Source: [Streptosporangium] indianense
Lineage (GTDB): Bacteria; Actinomycetota; Actinomycetes; Streptomycetales; Streptomycetaceae
Assembly (NCBI RefSeq): GCF_021474405.1
Contig: NZ_JAKEIO010000017.1
Location: forward strand, 1 to 64,000
Reading direction: 5' to 3'
DNA length: 64,000 nt
The notes beneath the pieces are model-generated. The model was not told the DNA's origin. It saw nothing but the letters and a program-made list of their open reading frames with translations, and did not search any database. Shown piece by piece: positions 16,974 through 24,518 of the stretch. Within the stretch, counting starts at the first letter, position 1. Every line of letters begins with the position of its first letter. Position numbers and translations under genes: made by a program.

Positions 16974-17171
16974 TCAGCCCACCCGCTCGGACACGGTGAT
17001 GGCGCCGACCGGGCAGGCACGGGCCGCCTCCCGCACCAGGAGGCTGCCGCTGTCCTCGCCGCCCGGCAGCAGGGTGCTGTAACCGTCGTCGTCCTGGGTG
17101 AACACGCCCGGGGCGGTCAGGGCGCACTGGCCCGCGCCGATGCAGACGTCCTGGTCGATGTCGATGTGCAT
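16974..17171 (-). CDS. [3Fe-4S] ferredoxin
   Basis: A 65-residue soluble ferredoxin. Cys10, Cys16 and Cys53 form the C-x5-C...C-P pattern of actinobacterial [3Fe-4S] ferredoxins that feed electrons to P450s. It starts 12 bp after the CYP105-like stop codon, so the two genes form an operon and the protein is the natural partner of that enzyme. No ferredoxin reductase gene is adjacent. Confidence 0.93.
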   Translation of the reverse strand: MHIDIDQDVCIGAGQCALTAPGVFTQDDDGYSTLLPGGEDSGSLLVREAARACPVGAITVSERVG

Positions 17172-17183
17172 GGGTGCGGACCC

Positions 17184-18380
17184 TTACCAGGTCACGGGGA
17201 GTTCCAGCATCCCCTGGATGGTGTCGCCGGGCTTGAAGGGGATCTCCTCGGCCGGGGCGGCCAGGCGCAGGCCGGGCAGCCGGTCGAAGAGGCTGTGCAG
17301 GGCGATCTCCAACTCGGCACGGGCGAGGTTCTGACCGAGGCACTGGTGGATGCCGAAGCCGAACGCCACGTGGTGCCGGGCCGGACGGTTCCAGTCGAGG
17401 GTGTCCGGGTCGGGGTAGACCGTCTCGTCGCGGTTGATGACGGAGGTCGCGAAGACCACCCCCTCGCCCTTGCGGATCGTCGTTCCCGCCACCTCGATGT
17501 CCTCGACGGCCAGACGCAGCATGCCGTCGGCGATCGACAGCATCCGCATCAGCTCCTCGACGGCGGCGGGCAGGAGCCCGGGGTCCGCGCGCAGCTCGGC
17601 GAGCCGCTCGGGGTGCTGGAGGAGGGTGAAGGTGCCGAGCGAGATCATGTTCGCGGTCGTCTCGTGGCCCGCCACCAGCAGGATGAGGGCCATGGCGATC
17701 AGGCCCTCCCGGTCGAGGTCGCCCTCGCGCAGTTGCCGGTGGACCAGGTCGTCCAGCAGGCCGGTGCCCGGCTCACGCTGTTTGCGGTCGATCAGTTCGC
17801 CGAAGTACTTCTCCAGCCGGTCCCGGGCGTCGAGCACGTCGGCCGTCTCCGGGCCGCGCAGCAGCCGACGCGACTGGGCCTCGAAGAAGTCGTGGTCGGC
17901 GTACGGGACACCGAGCAGGGCGCAGATCACCATGGACGGCACGGGCAGTGCGAAGGCGCTCACCAGGTCCGCCACCGGGCCCCCGGCGGTCATCGCGTCG
18001 AGCCGTTCGTCCACGATCTGCTGGATGCGTGGCCGGAGTTCGACGGCCCGCTTGAGGGTGAAGTCCCCGACGACCATCCGCCGCTGGGTGCGGTGGTCGG
18101 GGTCGTCGACGCCCAGCAGGGCCGTTCTGCGGTTGCGGATCGCGGCGAAGCGCTGGGTGGGGGCGGGGAAGCCCGGCCGGTCGCGGTTGGACGACAGGCG
18201 CGGGTCGGCCAGCAGCGCGCGGGCGGTGGCGTGCCCGCTGACGAGCCAGGCCTCGCGGCCGTCGAAGAGGGTGATCCGGGTCAGGGGGCGTTCGGTGCGC
18301 AGCGTGTCGTAGGCGGCGGGTGGGTGGTAGGGGCAGGTCCGGCTCTGGGGGAAGGCGACGGGTGCGGTCGTTTCCGTCAT
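17184..18380 (-). CDS. Cytochrome P450, CYP105-like
   Basis: A 398-residue class I bacterial P450. The motifs are intact: AGHETT in the I helix, ELMR as ExxR, and heme-binding FGFGIHQCLG with the thiolate Cys. The sequence style (SMVICALLGVPYADHDFFE) is that of CYP105, a family of broad-substrate Streptomyces hydroxylases. The ferredoxin gene follows in the same operon. I place the start at ATG 18380, preceded by GAGG; the frame extends to 18437 without support. A perfect palindrome 41-61 bp upstream suggests repression by a regulator encoded elsewhere. Confidence 0.92.
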   Translation of the reverse strand: MTETTAPVAFPQSRTCPYHPPAAYDTLRTERPLTRITLFDGREAWLVSGHATARALLADPRLSSNRDRPGFPAPTQRFAAIRNRRTALLGVDDPDHRTQRRMVVGDFTLKRAVELRPRIQQIVDERLDAMTAGGPVADLVSAFALPVPSMVICALLGVPYADHDFFEAQSRRLLRGPETADVLDARDRLEKYFGELIDRKQREPGTGLLDDLVHRQLREGDLDREGLIAMALILLVAGHETTANMISLGTFTLLQHPERLAELRADPGLLPAAVEELMRMLSIADGMLRLAVEDIEVAGTTIRKGEGVVFATSVINRDETVYPDPDTLDWNRPARHHVAFGFGIHQCLGQNLARAELEIALHSLFDRLPGLRLAAPAEEIPFKPGDTIQGMLELPVTW

Positions 18381-18768
18381 GGAGACCTCGCAGACGAGTA
18401 GTGCGTCGTGCCGATCTTCATTAGATGCCCGAGGCATCTAAGGGACGACGCGAAGTTCGGCCAGATCGCCGACGGAGGCAACATGGCCGGGGAATGCCGT
18501 CCTCCCGTGCGGCTGCGGGGGCCGGTGTCAGGCGCGCAGGACCCGCGCCGGGGGCCGGTGTCGGACCCACAGAGGGCCGGTGCCGTGGTCCCCGCCGGGC
18601 GCCGAGGCGGGGGCGCCGACGCGAAAACCGGTTGTCGGCAGGGCGAGGCAGACCGCAGGATCCGGCCATGCCTACGTCGACTGTTCTCCTGCTGCTGTCC
18701 GCCGCCACCTCCGCCGCGCGCCGACAGCAGCAGTCCGGCCACCGCGGAGGGCCGACGCCGCCGCGCTC
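18381..18768. other. Intergenic region between CYP105-like and LysE-family genes
   Basis: These 388 bp hold the promoter and operator of the P450 operon at the left end and an upstream region for the LysE-type gene. I see no supported gene. Tandem GGGGGCCGGTGTC-like blocks recur at about 18517 and 18550 and look like minor sequence slippage. Confidence 0.5.
18421..18441. promoter_or_regulatory. Perfect 9-bp inverted repeat upstream of the P450-ferredoxin operon
   Basis: TTAGATGCC at 18421-18429 and GGCATCTAA at 18433-18441 flank the centre CGA. The length, AT-rich ends and spacing fit a MarR- or TetR-type operator. It is 41 bp upstream of the P450 start. No matching regulator gene is adjacent, so the repressor would act from elsewhere. 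Confidence 0.75.
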
Positions 18769-19401
18769 ATGACGGCCGCGCTCGTCGCGGGGCTGCTCGC
18801 GGGGTACGGCATCGCCGTCCCGGTGGGCGCCGTCGGGACCTACCTCGTCTCCCTCACCGCCCGCACCACCCTGCGCACCGGTGTCTGCGCCGCTCTCGGC
18901 GTCGCCACCGCCGACGGGCTCTACGCGCTCGCGGCCAGCCTCGGGGGCGCGGCTCTGGCGTCCGCGCTGCGCCCGGTGCTCGGGCCGCTGCGCTGGATCT
19001 GCGTGCTGGTGCTGCTCGTGCTGGCGGCGCGGGGCGCGCTGACCGCGCTGCGCGAGTACCGCGGCCACCGGCTCGCGACCCGGTCGGCCCCCGCTCCCCC
19101 GAGCCCTGCCCGGGCCTATCTGGGGCTGCTGGGCATCACCTTGCTGAATCCCACCACCGTCATCTACTTCGCCGCCCTCGTGCTCGGATCCCGGGCCACG
19201 AGCCCGGCCGGCGCACTGGAACAGGGCGTGTTCGTCGTGGCCGCCTTCGCCGCCTCCGCGAGCTGGCAGGTGCTGCTGGCCGGGAGCGGGGCGCTGCTGG
19301 GCCGGGCGCTGACCGGCCGTCGGGGACGGCTGGCGACGGCATGGGTGGCGAGCGGGGTGATGACGGCGCTCGCCGTGCGGATGGCGCCGGCTCCGGGATG
19401 A
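18769..19401 (+). CDS. LysE-family membrane exporter
   Basis: A 210-residue integral membrane protein with about six hydrophobic helices and the family features PVGAVGTYLV near the N-terminus and GLLGITLLNPTTVIYF in the middle. LysE-type proteins export amino acids such as lysine, arginine or homoserine lactones. The start is ATG 18769, where the first helix begins; the upstream open frame is not conserved. Confidence 0.85.
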   Translation: MTAALVAGLLAGYGIAVPVGAVGTYLVSLTARTTLRTGVCAALGVATADGLYALAASLGGAALASALRPVLGPLRWICVLVLLVLAARGALTALREYRGHRLATRSAPAPPSPARAYLGLLGITLLNPTTVIYFAALVLGSRATSPAGALEQGVFVVAAFAASASWQVLLAGSGALLGRALTGRRGRLATAWVASGVMTALAVRMAPAPG

Positions 19402-19504
19402 GGTGTGCATCCGGCCGGATCCCGCGGGTGCGGATGATTCATCGGGGCACGGTTGTTGACGGCAGACGGCGATGAGCCACGGACGCGACGATGGGACGGA
19501 TGCC

Positions 19505-19954
19505 ATGCCGCTCGAAGGTGAGTACGAACCCAGCCCGACGCAGTGGGTGCGCAAGCAGGTGGAGCTGTACGAGAGCTCCGGCGGTACCGAGGGGACGACG
19601 CTGCAGGGCTCGAAGATGCCGGTCGTGATCCTGACCTCGCGCGGCGCCAGGAGCGGGAAACTGCGCAAGACACCGGTGATGCGGGTGGAGCACGAGGGAC
19701 GGTACGCGGCGGTGGCCTCCCTCGGCGGATCGCCGAAGCACCCGGTCTGGTACTTCAACCTGCGCGCCGATCCGCAGGTGGAGCTCCAGGACGGACCGGT
19801 GAAGCAGGACATGACCGCGCGTGAGGTCACGGGCGAGGAGAAGGCGGCCTGGTGGGAGCGGGCCGTCGCCGCCTACCCGGCGTACGCCGGCTACCAGAAG
19901 AAGACGGACCGGGAGATTCCGGTGTTCGTCCTGGAACCGGCCGACGCCGGCTGA
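19505..19954 (+). CDS. Deazaflavin (F420)-dependent nitroreductase family protein
   Basis: A 149-residue split-barrel protein of the DDN family, which uses coenzyme F420 to reduce quinones or nitro compounds. Signature parts are [20 protein letters not shown] (about residues 39-58) and the [17 protein letters not shown] segment. The ATG at 19505 gives the usual N-terminus; an in-frame ATG at 19472 is possible. A strong hairpin beyond its stop may terminate it. Confidence 0.88.
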   Translation: MPLEGEYEPSPTQWVRKQVELYESSGGTEGTTLQGSKMPVVILTSRGARSGKLRKTPVMRVEHEGRYAAVASLGGSPKHPVWYFNLRADPQVELQDGPVKQDMTAREVTGEEKAAWWERAVAAYPAYAGYQKKTDREIPVFVLEPADAG

Positions 19955-20041
19955 CAGCGGGCCGGCCGCCCCGTGCGGGCAGCCGGCCAAAAAATCTTCC
20001 GCCCCGCATGTGTGAACCGGCCGCGACGGGGCACGCGAGGT

Positions 20042-21001
20042 TCAGGCCCCGCCGCGCTCCCCCGTCGCGGCGGGGCTTTCCACTGCCTCGCCGGCGGGCC
20101 GATCGGTCACGTCGAGGAAGATCTCGTCGGCCTCGGGCACCATGCTGGCTATGGAGCGCTTGATGCGGACGGCGACCTCCTCCACGCGCTCGCTGTCCAG
20201 TCCGGGCACCAGGTCGACGCGGGCGGCCACCAGAGCCGTGTCCAGTCCGGTCTTCATCGTGAACAGCGCTTCCACAGTGTCGATCTCGGGCTGAGCCCGC
20301 AGCAGCGCGCAGATCCGCCCGCTGGCCTCGGGGTCGGCCGCCTCGCCGATCAGCTGGTCGCGGGCGTCGCGGCCGAGCCGGAAAGCCACGTAGACGAGCA
20401 GCGCGCCGATCGCGAGTGAGGCCGAGGCCTCCCACACCGCCTGGCCGGTGACCATGTGCAGCGCCATGCCGACGATGGCCAGGGTGACGCCGAGCACGGC
20501 GGTGCCGTCCTCGGCGACGACCGTCCGCAGCGCCGGATCGCGCAGCCCGGAGCCCATGCCACCCTGCCGTCGCACCTGGTAGAGCGCCCGCAGCAGCGAG
20601 CCGCCCTCCGCGAGGAGGGCGACGCCGAGCACGATCAGGCCGGCCACATAGCCGCTGAGCTTCTCCTCCGTCTGGCTCGTCAGGGCCTCGAAGCCCTGGA
20701 AGAAGGAGAAGCAGCCGCCCATCACGAAGATCCCGACGGCCGCGAGGAGCGACCAGAAGAACCGCTCCTTGCCGTAACCGAACGGATGACGCCGGTCGGC
20801 GGGGCGGCGGCTGCGGCGCAGTGCCGCGAGCAGGAACACCTCGTTGAGGCTGTCGGCCACCGAGTGGGCCGCCTCGGACAGCAGGGCCGGTGAACCGGCC
20901 GCGAGGCCGCCGATGGCCTTGGCGACCGCGATCACCAGATTGGCCGCGAGCGCCACCAGCACGGTGACGCGTGTCTTGTGATCACTTCCTTCATCAGTCA
21001 C
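20042..21001 (-). CDS. Cation diffusion facilitator (CDF) metal transporter
   Basis: A 319-residue CDF-type efflux protein. Helices with NLVIAVAKAIGGL and SEAAHSVADSLNEVF carry the metal-site His and Asp residues. HPFGYGKERFFWSLLAA is the classic CDF motif after helix 2. The C-terminal cytoplasmic domain (about 215-300) has the usual alpha/beta form. It exports divalent metals such as Zn or Co. The likely start is GTG 21001; an ATG at 21079 in the same frame lies within the divergent promoter region. Confidence 0.88.
   Translation of the reverse strand: MTDEGSDHKTRVTVLVALAANLVIAVAKAIGGLAAGSPALLSEAAHSVADSLNEVFLLAALRRSRRPADRRHPFGYGKERFFWSLLAAVGIFVMGGCFSFFQGFEALTSQTEEKLSGYVAGLIVLGVALLAEGGSLLRALYQVRRQGGMGSGLRDPALRTVVAEDGTAVLGVTLAIVGMALHMVTGQAVWEASASLAIGALLVYVAFRLGRDARDQLIGEAADPEASGRICALLRAQPEIDTVEALFTMKTGLDTALVAARVDLVPGLDSERVEEVAVRIKRSIASMVPEADEIFLDVTDRPAGEAVESPAATGERGGA
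20046..20079. terminator. Strong bidirectional hairpin between nitroreductase and CDF genes
   Basis: GCCCCGCCGCG (20046-20056) pairs perfectly with CGCGGCGGGGC (20066-20076) over a 9-nt loop, followed on the plus strand by TTTCC. It overlaps the last codons of the minus-strand transporter gene. A second inverted repeat with GGCCGGC arms lies at about 19961-19998. Confidence 0.55.
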
Positions 21002-21102
21002 CTCCGCCGATTGCCCCGGTCGGGGGTACTCACACCGTGGGCTTGACGGAAAACGGGGAACGCGTTCACCAGGGCCCACGTACGGCAGAGGAGGTCACCC
21101 CC

Positions 21103-22125
21103 ATGAGCCGCGACGACGGCGACGGCAACACCGACTACGGAAGGAGGGCGTTCAAACGGTCCAAGGCGCATTTCTCGGACCGGATCACCGCGGACGGCCG
21201 GGACGGCTGGCCGGTGGAGGCCGGCCGCTACCGTCTGGTCGTGAGCCGCGCCTGCCCCTGGGCGAGCCGGTCGTTGGTCTCCCGGCGGCTGCTCGGTCTG
21301 GAGGACGCCCTGTCCCTGGCCGTCGCCGACCCGATCCAGGACGACCGCAGTTGGCGCTTCACGCTGGACGAGGACGGCCGTGACCCGGTCCTCGGCATCC
21401 GCTATCTCAGCGAGGCCTACGACCGCCGGGAGCGCGACTACCCCGGCGGGGTCAGCGTGCCGGCGATCGTGGACGTGCCCAGCGGGCGACTGGTGACCAA
21501 CGACTACCAGCAACTCACCCTCGACCTCGCGACCGAGTGGACGGCCCTGCACCGGGAGGGCGCGCCCGACCTGTACCCGGACAAGCTGCGCGACGAAATC
21601 GACGAGGTGATGGCGGACGTCTACCAGGACGTCAACAACGGCGTCTACCGGGCCGGTTTCGCCACCGGGCAGGAGGAGTACGAGGCCGCCTGCGCCGGGG
21701 TCTTCCGACGGCTGGAGCTGCTCGCCGGGCGGCTGGAGCAGCAGCGGTACCTGGTGGGCGACACGATCACCGAGGCGGACATCCGGCTGTTCACCACCCT
21801 GGTCCGCTTCGACGCTGTGTACCACGGCCACTTCAAGTGCAACCGCTGGAAGCTGACGGAGAACCAGGTGCTGTGGGCGTACGTCCGCGACCTGTACCAG
21901 ACGCCGGGGTTCGGCGACACCGTCGACTTCGACCACATCAAACGCCACTACTACCAGGTGCACACGGGCATCAACCCGACCCGCATCGTGCCGCTCGGCC
22001 CGGACCTGTCCGGCTGGCTCACCCCGCACCACCGTGAGGAGCTGGGTGGCAGGCCGTTCGGTGACGGCACACCGCCCGGGCCGGTCCGCGCCGAGGAGCG
22101 GATCCCGGCGGCGCACACCCCCTGA
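21103..22125 (+). CDS. Xi-class glutathione S-transferase-like reductase (hydroquinone reductase family)
   Basis: A 340-residue two-domain GST-like protein. The catalytic motif RACPWASR places Cys51 as nucleophile, the CPWA signature of glutathionyl-hydroquinone reductases (ECM4/YqjG). The long C-domain contains VNNGVYRAGFATGQEEYE and the family DIRLFTTLVRFDAVY. Streptomyces makes mycothiol rather than glutathione, so the physiological thiol is likely mycothiol. ATG 21103 follows AGAGGAGG. It is divergent from the CDF transporter and 36 bp upstream of a DUF4235 gene. Confidence 0.9.
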   Translation: MSRDDGDGNTDYGRRAFKRSKAHFSDRITADGRDGWPVEAGRYRLVVSRACPWASRSLVSRRLLGLEDALSLAVADPIQDDRSWRFTLDEDGRDPVLGIRYLSEAYDRRERDYPGGVSVPAIVDVPSGRLVTNDYQQLTLDLATEWTALHREGAPDLYPDKLRDEIDEVMADVYQDVNNGVYRAGFATGQEEYEAACAGVFRRLELLAGRLEQQRYLVGDTITEADIRLFTTLVRFDAVYHGHFKCNRWKLTENQVLWAYVRDLYQTPGFGDTVDFDHIKRHYYQVHTGINPTRIVPLGPDLSGWLTPHHREELGGRPFGDGTPPGPVRAEERIPAAHTP

Positions 22126-22160
22126 CCACACTCACCCCCCTTAGCGATCTAGGAGCTCCC

Positions 22161-22457
22161 GTGGCCAAGAAGAAGAAGATGTCCCTCGCGTACCAGCCCT
22201 TCGGATTCGTCCTCGGCTGGTCGGGCGGCTGGCTGGCCGGGCTGGCCTTCCGCAAGACGTGGATGGCGATCCGGCACGAGGAGGACGCGCCGGACGCACT
22301 GGACAAGGACCGTGGCTGGGGCGAAGTCCTGCTGGCGGCCGCGATCCAGGGCGCGATCTTCGCGGTGGTGCGCAGCGCCGTGGACCGTGCGGGCGCAAAG
22401 GCCATCGAGCGTTCGACCGGCACGTGGCCGGTCGGCGAGAAGGGCGGCCGGGACTGA
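22161..22457 (+). CDS. DUF4235 membrane protein
   Basis: A 98-residue protein with a basic start (AKKKKM), a hydrophobic segment at about 11-28 and a second at about 55-72, ending GAKAIERSTGTWPV. It matches DUF4235, a small actinobacterial membrane family without known function. The GTG start follows AGGAG. It lies 36 bp after the GST gene and is probably co-transcribed; a very strong terminator follows. Confidence 0.85.
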   Translation: MAKKKKMSLAYQPFGFVLGWSGGWLAGLAFRKTWMAIRHEEDAPDALDKDRGWGEVLLAAAIQGAIFAVVRSAVDRAGAKAIERSTGTWPVGEKGGRD

Positions 22458-22466
22458 CACGGCCAT

Positions 22467-22510
22467 CCGGCCCCGCCCGGCGGTCGCCGGGCGGGGCCGG
22501 CCTCGTTTTC
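22467..22510 (+). terminator. Perfect 15-bp stem terminator after DUF4235
   Basis: CCGGCCCCGCCCGGC (22467-22481) and GCCGGGCGGGGCCGG (22486-22500) form a perfect stem with a GGTC loop, followed by CCTCGTTTTC. This is the best intrinsic terminator in the window. Confidence 0.85.
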
Positions 22511-22555
22511 ACGCACCTGCCCGGGGCGGGGCGGGCACCGCGGGCCGCCGTAGCC

Positions 22556-23157
22556 CTGCCGGGCCGTCATACGTTCCGGCCCGGACGGGCAGTGCGGGCC
22601 TCCGGAACCCTGCCGGGGCGTCACACGCACGCCCCGCGCAGGCGCCTCGGGCTGCCGCAGCCCTGCCGGGCCGTCATACGTTCCGGCCCGGACGGGCAGT
22701 GCGGGCCTCCGGAACCCTGCCGGGGCGTCACGCGCACGCCGTGCAGGCGACGCGGGCCGCCGCAGCCCTGCCGGGCCGTCATGCGTTCCGGGCCCGGGCA
22801 GGCACTCCGGGCCTCCGCCATCCTGCCGGGGCGTCACACGCACGCCCCGTGCAGGCGACTCGGGCTGCCGCAGCCCTGCCGGGCCGTCATACGTTCCGGC
22901 CCGGACGGGCAGTGCGGGCCTCCGGAACCCTGCCGGGGCGTCACGCGCACGCCGTGCAGGCGACGCGGGCCGCCGCAGCCCTGCCGGGCCGTCATGCGTT
23001 CCGGGCCCGGGCAGGCACTCCGGGCCTCCGGAATCCTGCCGGGGCGTCACACGCACGCCCCGTGCAGGCGACTCGGGCTGCCGCAGCCCTGCCGGGCCGT
23101 CATACGTTCCGGCCCGGACGGGCAGTGCGGGCCTCCGGAACCCTGCCGGGGCGTCAC
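22556..23157. repeat. Twelve-copy 53-bp tandem repeat with 213-bp higher-order period
   Basis: The core CTGCCGGGSCGTCAY begins at 22556, 22610, 22663, 22717, 22768, 22823, 22876, 22930, 22981, 23036, 23089 and 23143. Spacing is 51-55 bp. Two monomer classes alternate, GGCCGTCAT and GGGGCGTCAC, and four monomers form a near-identical 213-bp unit (22663, 22876, 23089). Monomers of the first class contain GTTCCGG...CCGGAAC inverted arms. The array lies between a terminator and the next gene's stop. Open frames through it exist on both strands because stops are rare, but their codon bias and lack of ribosome sites argue against a protein. Confidence 0.9.
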
Positions 23158-23274
23158 GCGCCCTGGCCCGGGCTGGCCGTGCGGGCCCAAGCTGCTCTGT
23201 CGGGCTGCCTCGTCCCTGGTGGTGTCAGCGGCCTGGACTTCGCCCGACCGGCCTGCTCGTAAGCCTCGCGGTGC

Positions 23275-23667
23275 TCAGCCCTGCTTGGGTGCCGTCGGGG
23301 CGGTGCGGCGCAGGGTGAAGGAGTGGCCTGCCGGGTCGGCGTAACCGCGTTCCTCCAGAGGGCCGGAAGGCTCCTTGGCCTCCAGGGGGCGGCCGCCGAG
23401 GCTGATCACGCGGCGCTCCACCGCGTCGAGGTCGTCCACCACGAACTCCAGATGGGCCTGGAGGGAGTTCTCGGGGCGCGGCCAGCTGGGCGGCGTCGCG
23501 TTGACGTCCCGGCGCAGCGCGATCCGGAAGCCGTCACCGCTCCTGATCTCGATCCGGTTGGCGGTGGCGTCCACCTCCTCCCCCTCCAGCAGCTCCTTGT
23601 AGAACACGGCGAGCTTCTCGGGCTCGGCGCAGTCGAGCACGAGGACCCCCGCTTTCACCAGTGCCAT
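23275..23667 (-). CDS. VOC-family (glyoxalase/dioxygenase fold) protein
   Basis: A 130-residue protein of two beta-alpha-beta-beta-beta units, starting MALVKAGVLVLDCAEPEKLAVFY, which is the usual VOC opening. HLEFVVDDLDA near residue 77 and the closing YADPAGHSFTLR motif are also typical. Such proteins bind metal or small drugs (bleomycin-type resistance, glyoxalases); the substrate is unknown. ATG 23667 follows GGAGGAG. Confidence 0.85.
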   Translation of the reverse strand: MALVKAGVLVLDCAEPEKLAVFYKELLEGEEVDATANRIEIRSGDGFRIALRRDVNATPPSWPRPENSLQAHLEFVVDDLDAVERRVISLGGRPLEAKEPSGPLEERGYADPAGHSFTLRRTAPTAPKQG

Positions 23668-23744
23668 GTCTCCTCCGCAGGATTGCGGGCGCGGGGCGGT
23701 CGTGCCCCGGCCCTCTCCCTTGCGGATATCCCGGTGCGGCCGAT

Positions 23745-24209
23745 TCAGTCGGTCTTCAACCACCGTCCGTCGCGCATGAGTTCGCGCCCGTCGAGTTCAT
23801 CGGCCTCCCGCCAGGCCTGCACCCGCCGCGGCACGATCCGGAAGTAGAGGTACGGCGTGGCTAGCCGGCGGGGGTCGAACCCGGTCTTGGCGGCGAAGAG
23901 TTCGGCGTCCTGCTCGGTCAGTTCGCCGGGCTGGACCGTCTCGACGTCCCCCTCGACCATGACGACGTCACGGGTCGGCCCGATGCCCACCCGGGCCCGG
24001 CCGGACGCGGCCAGATTCCGTCCGGTGGGGCTCGACGCGGGTGTGGCGAACAGCAGGTACGAGCCGTTCCAGAGGAAGGACAGCGGGACGAGGTACGGCG
24101 TGCCGGACGCGCTGTCGGCCGTGGCGACCCAGGCGTCCACGTCGTGGTCCAGCCGGTGCAGTGTGTCCTTCTTGCGCTGCTCAGCGCTGCGTACGGGTTC
24201 GGACGTCAT
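23745..24209 (-). CDS. Pyridoxamine 5'-phosphate oxidase-like (split-barrel) flavoprotein
   Basis: A 154-residue split-barrel protein, probably binding FMN or F420. It has DAWVATADSASGTPYLVPLSF at the N-terminal strand, FATPASSPTGRNL where flavin phosphate would bind, and a C-terminal YFRIVPRRVQAW strand. The family reduces or oxidises small molecules; the substrate is unknown. The start at 24209 follows AGGAGG. A TATACT hexamer on the minus strand at 24314-24319 is a likely -10 box. Confidence 0.8.
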   Translation of the reverse strand: MTSEPVRSAEQRKKDTLHRLDHDVDAWVATADSASGTPYLVPLSFLWNGSYLLFATPASSPTGRNLAASGRARVGIGPTRDVVMVEGDVETVQPGELTEQDAELFAAKTGFDPRRLATPYLYFRIVPRRVQAWREADELDGRELMRDGRWLKTD

Positions 24210-24518
24210 CGTCGGTGCGCCTCCTGAGGAGTCGTCGGACAGACCGAGTCCAGTGTGCCGCCCAGCGACCGCAGAGGCCCGGCGGACGCGACACGCCGAG
24301 TGAGGGACGAGGGAGTATACGCAGCTCAGGAGCCTTGAGCAGTAACGGACATCACGGTCCGGTCCCGCGTAGATCAATTACACGCCGGGCAGATTCGTTC
24401 CGCTTCAACTTTCGTGCCACGAACCCCGGTTCGAGCAGATGGGCGCTCACCCTGACCGCCCACCCGCAGAGGCGGGGTGATTCGTGCTGCCGTGACCACA
24501 GCTTGAAGGGAGACCCGT
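24210..24518. other. Divergent promoter region of the PNPOx-like gene and the 576-aa gene
   Basis: About 309 bp without a gene. It includes TATACT on the minus strand (24319 to 24314), an inverted repeat GCTCA...TGAGC at 24324-24340, and an AT-rich segment around 24370 that could carry the plus-strand promoter. Confidence 0.45.

Noticed and set aside
22556..23157. CRISPR array
   Set aside because: Spacers are themselves repeated, the period is a higher-order tandem pattern, and no cas genes are present.
22312..23262. Long open frames (316-361 aa) through the tandem repeat on both strands
   Set aside because: Stops are rare at this GC, no ribosome sites precede the frames, codon bias is wrong, and monomers are not multiples of three. 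I treat the region as a non-coding repeat.
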